The notes beneath the pieces were generated by a model. It was not told where the DNA came from. It saw only the letters and a list, made by a program, of their open reading frames with translations, and searched no databases. A stretch of 64,000 nucleotides of DNA from Stemphylium vesicarium (taxonomy: Eukaryota > Ascomycota > Dothideomycetes > Pleosporales > Pleosporaceae): assembly GCA_004380135.1 (NCBI GenBank), contig QXCR01000074.1:83189-147188 (forward strand). Direction: 5' to 3'. Below, one piece after another: positions 60,501 through 64,000 of the stretch. Numbering within the stretch: the first letter of the stretch is position 1; every line of letters begins with the position of its first letter. Made by a program: the position numbers and the translations under genes.

Positions 60501-63282
60501 GGATCAGTATGTGGCCTCGCACAAGTACATTGTCAGTCGTTTTGAAGGGCTTCATGCGTCAACCGCAAATCTTCTGCATCGTCTGTCAAAGTCGTTCATT
60601 CAGATCGGTACGCAAGGCTTCTGTCAGCCCTCGGAGAAATCGAACGACGAACAGAAGGGCAAAGACGACAAGCTCGAATCCGGGACCGGTCTGGGTGAGG
60701 GCGAAGGTGCTGAAGACATCTCGAAAGACATTGAAGATGACGAAGACCTCGAAGAATTAGCTCAAGAGCAGAAAGGTGAACGCGAGGGAAGCATCGAAGA
60801 ACAGGAAGACGCTGTCGACATGGGCGACCAGGAGATGGAAGGCGAAAGCGAACAAGTTGGCGAAAAGGAAGACAAGGGAGACGAGTCCGGAGAAGAAGGT
60901 GATGAAGATGCGCAGAGTGAAGTCGGTAGTGTTGACGATCTCGGTCCTAGTGCCGTTGATGAGAAGATGTGGGATGACGGTGGCAAGGAAGACGACGCAA
61001 AAGACAAAGAAGGTAAGGACGATGTTGGTACGGAGGACCAAAACGAACAAGTGGCTTCAGATCAGAAAGAGAAGGAAAAGAATGGGGAAGAAGGAGATGA
61101 AGGAGATGAAGAGAAGCAAGATAACAAGGATGGCCAAGAAGACGAGGAGATGGAGATGGAAGGCGAAGACCAAGAGGAAAACGTTGGCGCTGGTGAAACT
61201 GAGCAGATGGATCCTCATGCGAAGGAAGAGGAGACATTGGAGCTGCCTGAAGATCTCAACATGGATGGTCAAGACGATGAAGGAAAGGATGACGATCTTG
61301 GCGATATGGATCTGGGCGACGATCTGCCAGAAGATCAGCTCGACCCCGAAGTCGATCCGGGCCAGTCCGACACTGTGGATGAAGAGATTGGTCCAGAAGA
61401 GGAAGGCGAAGAGGAGAAGGATACGACCGGCCATGTTGAAGACCAAAACGAGGAAGAGGGGGAACAGGACGAGGAGGCTGACGAGCCAATGGATGATGAC
61501 GCGGTTCCTCTTCCAGATGAGAATGAACCGGAAGACGAGGCTCGCGATACCAAAGACACTGACCAAACCGATCCAAACGCGGAAGCAGGGGCTGGTACCG
61601 ACGCGAACGAAGAAGCGCACAAGAACAAGAACGAGCAAGCTTCTGCCAGTGCGGCGAATCAGGACGAGGGTCAGGAAGGCGAGTCAGCTGAGCAACAACA
61701 GGCCCCCACGACTGAAGAAGGGCAGCTTGGTCAGACGGCAGCACCCGATGCAGGAGGCCATGGCGAGGAATCCGAAGAGTCGCGGGAGACACAATCCTTC
61801 AAGAAACTGGGAGATATGCTAGAGAAGTGGTATAACCAGCAGAAGCAGATTCAGGATGCCAAAGAGAAAGACGAGACTCAGGTACAGAAGATCGACAAAG
61901 AGATCGACATGGCCGATGCAGATTTCGAACATCTTGGAGATGAAGAAGAACAAGCCGACACTCAAGCTCTGGGCACCGCGAACGAGGATCAAGCAAAGGC
62001 TTTGGACCACGATATGGCTATGCCCATGAACGAGGAAGAAGAGAAGATGCCAACTCGGCCTGAGGACAACGACGACGAGTTGACTGGAGCTGACAAAGAT
62101 GTTGAAATGGATGATGCGGAGCAGGAAAAACAAGACCAAGACGAAGAAGCTCAACAACCGCAATCCAACGCAATGGAGGGTCAACCGCAAGCCTTTGTTG
62201 GTGAGCAACATCAATTCCCCGATCAAGAGGATGAGGACATGGCCGATGCTGTTCCCCTCGATGACGACGCGTCTTCGACAGCATCTTCTGCAGACAACAT
62301 CGAAGCTCAACTATCTTTGACACATCTTGATCCTTCTTCCATGGATCCCGACTCGGCACGTGGTCTTTGGCTCGCACACGAGGCTTCTACACACTCGCTA
62401 TCCCAGCAGCTCACCGAGCACCTTCGCCTCATCCTCGCACCTACCCTCGCCACCAAGCTTCGCGGTGACTTCCGAACCGGAAAACGTCTTAATCTCAAGC
62501 GCATCATCCCCTACATTGCATCAGGCTACAAGCGCGACAAGATCTGGCTCCGACGTAGCATGCCAAGCAAGAGGAGCTATCAAGTGATGATCGCCCTTGA
62601 CAACAGTGGTAGTATGGCAGATAGCGGAGCCAGCGGTCTCGCACTCAAGACGCTCACGCTCGTCACGCGCTCTCTTTCCATGCTGGAAGTCGGCGAGGTC
62701 AGTGTCGTTGGATTTGGCGATGAAGTCAACGTCGCGCACGACTTCGACAAGCCCTTCACGTCCGAGGCCGGTGTACGCGTCTTCGAGCAATTCGGCTTCA
62801 ACGCCAAAAAGACCAATGTGAGAGGCCTAGTCGACAAGAGTCTGGAGCTGTTCAAGGACGCAAGACAAAAGGGTAGTAGCTCAGCTGGTGAAGATCTCTG
62901 GCAACTGATGCTCATCGTCAGTGACGGTATCTGCGACGACCATGCCGAGATCCAGCGCCTCATCCGCAAGGCACAAGAAGAACGCGTCATGATCGTCTTC
63001 ATCATCATCGACAGCTCTGCGGCTGCGCCTTTCGTGCCAACACCAGCGCCATCGGGCACTCCAGGTGCACAGCCACCAGCGCCGGTGAAGGAGCAGGCGA
63101 AAACGTCGATTCTGGATCTGCAGTCTGCGGTCTTCACACCCGAGGGGAAGATCGTGCGGTACAAGTACATGGAGCAGTTCCCATTCAGATACTATCTCGT
63201 TGTGAGGGATGTTAGAGAGTTGCCGGGCGTGCTTGCTGGGGCGTTGAGGCAGTGGTTTGGAGAGGTTGCGGGAAGTGTTTGA
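48583..63282 (+). CDS. MDN1: Midasin, AAA-ATPase of 60S ribosome assembly
   Basis: Predicted 4899-aa dynein-like ATPase (Mdn1/Rea1) that strips assembly factors (Ytm1, Rsa4) from pre-60S particles in the nucleolus and nucleoplasm. It is a single uninterrupted frame. Six AAA modules show their Walker A motifs at residues 278 (GLAGSGKT), 610 (GETGTGKT), 1050 (GPTSSGKT), 1347 (GETGCGKT), 1734 (GNPGVGKT) and 2041 (GPPGSGKT). Walker B is intact in modules 2-5 (LLDEINLA, VLDELNLA, LLDEISLA, LLDEMNLA) and altered in module 1 (FIEDLDRA) and module 6 (VLDNANLC). A long helical linker follows. Residues about 4020-4580 form a Glu/Asp-rich tail, and the MIDAS domain starts at about 4665 with IALDNSGSM (DxSxS, D4673), which grips the UBL domains of its partners. 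The first in-frame ATG is 48583. The frame is open up to 48397, and a tiny upstream exon (ATG at 48359 or 48362, GTACGT donor, acceptor at 48426) could add about 55 residues. Confidence 0.96.
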   Translation: MEGINTRSAGKTVNINALATEALKPGSTDDIFVQHGGLLTELCARWIQSGAETEAKVAAFGRILPLAPHLAEHVERILEHSSNSSIIGSWTREESQRSVPVPCDSDLVEVLLGTFRLISFDCKNFSHFVRPRALESLFQHSNRVVRYLAVRVFSLYLHAADHATQERIKSLVGDGDIEGLWEGRQIDYRFLSLWEEKRWKDLQSNLHREDATDAMASVPAKQELSPYTVNVNGVLLPRLDGEPSQEKPSELVSTATTEINLKNIARGLLDSSPILLTGLAGSGKTLLTRHFAWQLNKLDKMVTLHLNEQSDAKLLIGMYTTGTKPGTFTWRAGVLTTAVREGRWIFIEDLDRAPNEVVSTLLPLIERGELLIPSRGETIRAARGFRIIATMRSTLNPRGQEIIPRQNMIGHRFWNSITVHMPQLDEFRQVIHAKYPVLQKHLSGIMQVYARLLVLYSDAKFSSENGTSLRAMTPRDLLKWCDRIAVLLAQAASFSAAQKDDIFMEAFDCFAGSLRSEPARQMVMTCVAEELHIDPQRRNHLLKNREVKLQVPSKTTASGTIQIGRARLSRHKSSKKIVSGRPFSTNDYTLRLLEKVAVAVDRQEPLLLVGETGTGKTTSIQYLAEQLGRKLVAFNLSQQSESGDLLGGFKPVNVRSLVIPLKDEFDDIFDTTFSRKKNLRFLEMLGKRVAKGEWKRVCALWREALKMVDAARKSHESQTSSPDPDGGQPKKKRKTDSLPTNFPTARWEKFATDLHDLEAQIASGSEAFAFSFLEGNIVKAVRNGDWVLLDEINLASSDTLEALTDLLGGGPDGNPSILLTETGNVERVVAHPNFRVFAAMNPATDVGKKDLPPGIRSRFTELYVESPDSDEKSLRNIVEKYLGGDGTDPAIVRVARDVTSLYLEIQRLAKANMLVDGADQKAHFSLRTLTRTLSYARDIAPLCTIRRALYEGFHMSFLTFLGKASEDLVSPLITKHLFPQRASMKAELGKPLQQPSDGRDYVKQGHYWLRQGVYEVQEQSHYIITPFVQRNMNNLIRAASTRKYPVLIQGPTSSGKTSMIEYLAKRSGNKFVRINNHEHTDLQEYLGSYISGADGKLVFQEGILVRALREGHWIVLDELNLAPTDVLEALNRLLDDNRELLIPETQEVIRPHDDFMLFATQNPAGLYGGRKVLSRAFRNRFLELHFDDIPVDELTEILHRRTMIPETWCKRIVKVYQELSTLRQENRIFEQKSFATLRDLFRWAQRKADTVQDLANNGYMLLAERVRKEEERVAVKKILETVMSERGPKVTIEEDLMFSADSLSNIEGLSQGASLINTNVVWTRAMRRLSVLVAHALRNKEPVLLIGETGCGKTTVCQLLADQFNNQLHIVNAHQNTETGDLIGAQRPIRNRAAIEDMVREQILLALASIPSEGLPHDPSSLKYEDLLSLYDSLAKETSALIPEATRKSIIVDRAKAGALFEWADGSLVHAMKQGHYFLLDEISLADDSVLERLNSVLEPSRTLLLAEKGPVDSLVTANDGFQFLATMNPGGDYGKKELSPALRNRFTEIWVPAMSDLDDILEIVRSKLRPDLVQHAGVIVSFSQWFNDKYNTSVASSISIRDTLAWVSFVNDSTHDNSVFGIVHGAAMVFIDTLGANPAGLLAISASTIDDAKKSCLHHLGKLLGQDVAPMYFGAIDIRNTAETFQLGSFSIPKFSSAASQASNFALEAPTTRSNAMRVVRALQLPKPILLEGNPGVGKTTLVTALAKAIGKPLTRLNLSEQTDLMDLFGSDVPVEGGAAGTFAWRDAPFLKAMKNGDWVLLDEMNLASQSVLEGLNAVLDHRGEVYISELDQTFHKHRDFRVFAAQNPHHQGGGRKGLPASFVNRFTVVYADVFRPDDLTLICEKIFPGIEKQEVTKLIRFVAELDEQVVTRRAFGTLGAPWEFNLRDTLRWLQLLARTDLSGSARDFLDIIFVQRFRAEGDRNRLLKLFENQYGVHDPRMSLFHNLSPNAIQVGLGVLPRDTAITRPDAVSSLNATNLGPMEALVISVKQNWPVIIVGPPGSGKTSMINQLASYVGTELVTFSMNADVDAMDLVGGYEQVDPTREVHQCLQRVEAIIRKHIAVSDKPVLAHIELLEMLGLLQAGSVARTNANMRPLLDLLASLDSEGVKLAQTLQNSLQASNEQIDGARFQWVDGILIRALEQGDWLVLDNANLCSSAVLDRLNSLLEPNGYLSINEHSTADGEARIVRPHMNFRIFMTMDSKYGELSRAMRNRAVEICLLEPGYGAHQAKRPTVQHALDSTSYRFRSFQDHEGHLPMTLEQQFESLSVQDNDLLMSFTQQVRLGLVSSASTQMNGVGGDDPMQVVSVSPTAKLEDKVAHFAEFLKGSWSSCAQSITSQLGTDALVELVPFHPLVNELFINRTTTSKDLTMWTASIYEVMLDIYNMQKAIQSLPSARFERRKEKQKLPAFLHAYCQGLAKLIEESWKSGQQDAKIDLAFLKPLRKMFWAFHALCTASTFDRATFQTYLKMLTSIIPNAGLSSPLVQRLSSTLSKQVASFGSDVQLTTGLGMERIWRVFKPLTPKTQAQLAAILELETLADRLDAVMWQSTLRVDEMVQMRERVASSLDLVRKDEVDARELITALAAAIQELEQGIGEDNMVITPYFEEEFEGLCQFLDVAFRSESTKKYTSPAAVVVAARARSALFARRPTKLSNFIVGESQNAPEHFAKSYRYLGLERQSANAMVLQGRFHTSVLGKLHSADDVQLAQLDRFEAELQVLSQQMSLDAGRITYDQAGALDDLYYDIYHQLIASHSDGVLQTARDGSVALLPDTNVDKTHRATLKNGIASCPISPDSAIDSAAWIQLALFGLQLYVPNYPHDPALRPMIERDMFNVEKQTLLKALGALRQFQVDSTGQDTSLRVREVERIITNMGQEPPVPAIVRPEVSELDSLHGEFTNLLSTIQPLINQSMSMEEAVRDRTLQQNIVRIIQRLVEGYRAYDDITDTTVGFLVCLQIGLIMGQTEAEQTSQSAVRNSLTYMTSRTPFFGRSRPLEKPEPYIRGMEECLGQRNHAIDFRWYTLYSMLFLKSTNPTAMTTPTARNLLHDLFSSLYGDWKAKLLQDQEKEAKNSSLYTYRGMDDDADEEDPTLFPDYEAEEEQQDKPATLPSDSRDYAIRLADIHEELFLRGRDAPDSIKALLEWCAGELNRVSNGRSHGSKHEDALPTIYLALEKKVNALISATTTRTYNFYFDSNLSEAKRLITLIHRIQMRYRQIRNVWPEHATLSEVLRTCDEALEFRHVDPVAKFITKAEKLHGYMHEWQTVASKEYSAANLYDDLTKLLVSWRELELTTWARLFDMEEEKYRSDAKSWFFVAYETIIAASESTENEKSLQVHSKELLKLLEGFFETTTLGQFEQRIKLLQQLRQHAAMRMQDTDIFRTVYTSLDNFLAYYSRLEKPVHETIAKGRQNLEKQIADVIKLASWKDTNIEVLKQSAKINHRKLTKLVRKFRALLNQPVSGITRSGFPDESHPLQDVSLMAVSTAINPASLQACENGVPGWTERPARFKNLDVTTSMMRTLTTPKTDTVDGASYISDFISELSSSIVELQKATPTTLTEENKASVQHLKTQKRKLYADTMKELRQMGINSNLSVDTLAKQDELSTILSTMPLVQGGQDIGRAAEYHLHKALNVMAQVRAVTREHSGDLTPNDVARSIGYLEGLLYASIRQRGVLSKAAQSLEQIRSPLSMIAELSHPDLGELTWIHEHQSESTSSVQPQLRSLAAMLTTGTHIVNAQAKLGKTNELDALLRQMREWTAKISELADAYSRVPKLPIGIQSSAHQTLSESVNSHLTELQTAFRDWIAGSDIARTVLRHIEPFLCSYPSSSPVALPESLRITLEMHVKEVFASLDLILGSMQDVEAAMQGIPSSTDDASWLLKEEQALSAALISLHTPQISGALLSLLERMQYLYENVNLGAVAALFASIKPVLDQYVASHKYIVSRFEGLHASTANLLHRLSKSFIQIGTQGFCQPSEKSNDEQKGKDDKLESGTGLGEGEGAEDISKDIEDDEDLEELAQEQKGEREGSIEEQEDAVDMGDQEMEGESEQVGEKEDKGDESGEEGDEDAQSEVGSVDDLGPSAVDEKMWDDGGKEDDAKDKEGKDDVGTEDQNEQVASDQKEKEKNGEEGDEGDEEKQDNKDGQEDEEMEMEGEDQEENVGAGETEQMDPHAKEEETLELPEDLNMDGQDDEGKDDDLGDMDLGDDLPEDQLDPEVDPGQSDTVDEEIGPEEEGEEEKDTTGHVEDQNEEEGEQDEEADEPMDDDAVPLPDENEPEDEARDTKDTDQTDPNAEAGAGTDANEEAHKNKNEQASASAANQDEGQEGESAEQQQAPTTEEGQLGQTAAPDAGGHGEESEESRETQSFKKLGDMLEKWYNQQKQIQDAKEKDETQVQKIDKEIDMADADFEHLGDEEEQADTQALGTANEDQAKALDHDMAMPMNEEEEKMPTRPEDNDDELTGADKDVEMDDAEQEKQDQDEEAQQPQSNAMEGQPQAFVGEQHQFPDQEDEDMADAVPLDDDASSTASSADNIEAQLSLTHLDPSSMDPDSARGLWLAHEASTHSLSQQLTEHLRLILAPTLATKLRGDFRTGKRLNLKRIIPYIASGYKRDKIWLRRSMPSKRSYQVMIALDNSGSMADSGASGLALKTLTLVTRSLSMLEVGEVSVVGFGDEVNVAHDFDKPFTSEAGVRVFEQFGFNAKKTNVRGLVDKSLELFKDARQKGSSSAGEDLWQLMLIVSDGICDDHAEIQRLIRKAQEERVMIVFIIIDSSAAAPFVPTPAPSGTPGAQPPAPVKEQAKTSILDLQSAVFTPEGKIVRYKYMEQFPFRYYLVVRDVRELPGVLAGALRQWFGEVAGSV

Positions 63283-64000
63283 GCATTTACATGGCAAGGG
63301 GCGATTTTTGTGGATTTCTATGGCGTCAACTGGCTGCATGAGGAGGCGTACTGTGATTGAGTGTATTTAGCATTATCGAAAAATTTATTGAATTCCCAAT
63401 GTCTTGAAAATCAGTTATTTCGCATCGTTTCTCACTACGTCATGTACACGCCTTGTAGCTGTGGGCAGGCTGCGCTTATCCCACCTGCCGGCGCAGCGTC
63501 GTGATGCAGGTGGGATGCGCCTACCCCAGCGCCGACAACAGCGACTGAACACAATTACATCCGGGCATTTATTTTCATTTCTCTCCCAATCATTCTGAAA
63601 ATCATTTTTGCGAGCGTTTGCTCCCCACCGTGATACAGGGTAACAACCGCTATAATGTATTGCAACCATGTTCCGTGCGAGAAGCGGCGGCAGGCGAAAC
63701 TATCGTACACGCAGCCTTGTCACCAACACAGCCGCCTGCTATGTGGCTACGGTTAGCCTGACTGGTAAGCAGCATCTGCATATATGCGCCTCGTGTCAGC
63801 CTCGGTCGACGTGTGGACCTCTTCGCAATATACTGCCTTTGACCCCCACTTCGCACTCCATTCTTTTGATACTCTTGTGCAATCAACACAGCACAACTTC
63901 GCTATCCCTTTCCAGCCTGCTTCAACAACTACACACCACTCAATCTTACTCTCGTGTCCGCCACCATGCCGCCACAGACAATGGACAGACGATGATAGCC
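63283..64000. other. Intergenic region at right edge
   Basis: About 720 nt downstream of midasin. It holds an inverted repeat (separate entry) and two loosely similar 35-nt segments at 63395-63430 and 63585-63619. A good start context (CCACCATGCCGCC) at 63962-63974 opens a frame that stops after nine codons, so I see no gene start that holds up. Confidence 0.4.
63478..63516. repeat. Perfect 11-bp inverted repeat
   Basis: ATCCCACCTGC (63478-63488) and its exact reverse complement (63506-63516) are separated by 17 nt. It is a potential hairpin about 200 nt past the midasin stop codon. It could be a 3' UTR element, a transcription-end structure, or part of a small mobile-element relic. Confidence 0.55.

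Noticed and set aside
60757..62310. Antisense and shifted frames over the midasin acidic tail (up to 348 codons)
   Set aside because: The GAA/GAT-rich repeat leaves other frames free of stops; they are by-products of the Glu/Asp-rich region.
1..64000. CRISPR array, prophage or bacterial-type operon
   Set aside because: The window is eukaryotic; no regularly spaced repeats or bacterial gene order are present.

Overview
This window looks like a piece of nuclear chromosome from a filamentous ascomycete, most likely a Dothideomycete such as a Pleosporalean. The evidence is short introns of about 46-80 nt with GTAAGT/GTACGT/GTATGT donors and CTAAC/CTGAC-type branch sites, no operons, CFEM-type cell-surface proteins, a fungal P450 and a CoA-transferase, and clear fungal housekeeping genes (MDN1, CTK3, PRO3-type P5CR, ALG5, mitochondrial bL12). 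I name the group from family knowledge only; no search was run.

Layout. 1-3.4 kb: two tandem plus-strand genes for cysteine-rich, single-pass membrane proteins (a CFEM protein cut by the window edge, then a divergent CFEM-like one). 3.8-6.5 kb: a minus-strand RNase H-like (Gfd2/YDR514C-type) protein and an unrecognised ORF. 7.6-19.8 kb: glycan and transport genes, namely a GT32 mannosyltransferase-like protein (minus), an acyltransferase-3 membrane protein, a GT8-like glycosyltransferase, a three-exon MFS transporter and ALG5, with two decayed F-box-like pieces at 16.2-17.5 kb. 19.8-25.5 kb: mostly empty, with one small two-exon gene and a kelch-repeat gene. 25.8-29.5 kb: a divergent pair, CoA-transferase family III and cytochrome P450.

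29.5-39 kb is gene-poor and shows no recognisable conserved family and no recognisable transposon. I can assemble several short one- or two-exon ORFs there (about 60-140 codons). They must be treated with care, because open frames of this length also occur by chance over 9 kb. Two of them (31.9-32.5 kb and 38.7-39.0 kb) share a C-terminal pattern and may be paralogues.

39-63.3 kb is dense and conserved: an alpha/beta hydrolase, a six-exon RING plus RS-domain protein, P5C reductase and CTK3 (head to head), mitochondrial bL12 and the giant midasin gene (head to head). Midasin is one uninterrupted frame of about 14.7 kb and fills 23% of the window. The last 0.7 kb holds a short inverted repeat and no gene I can support.

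Functionally, the left third concerns the cell surface and protein or lipid glycosylation, the middle has a possible oxidative/acyl-CoA pair, and the right third is transcription, RNA processing and ribosome assembly.
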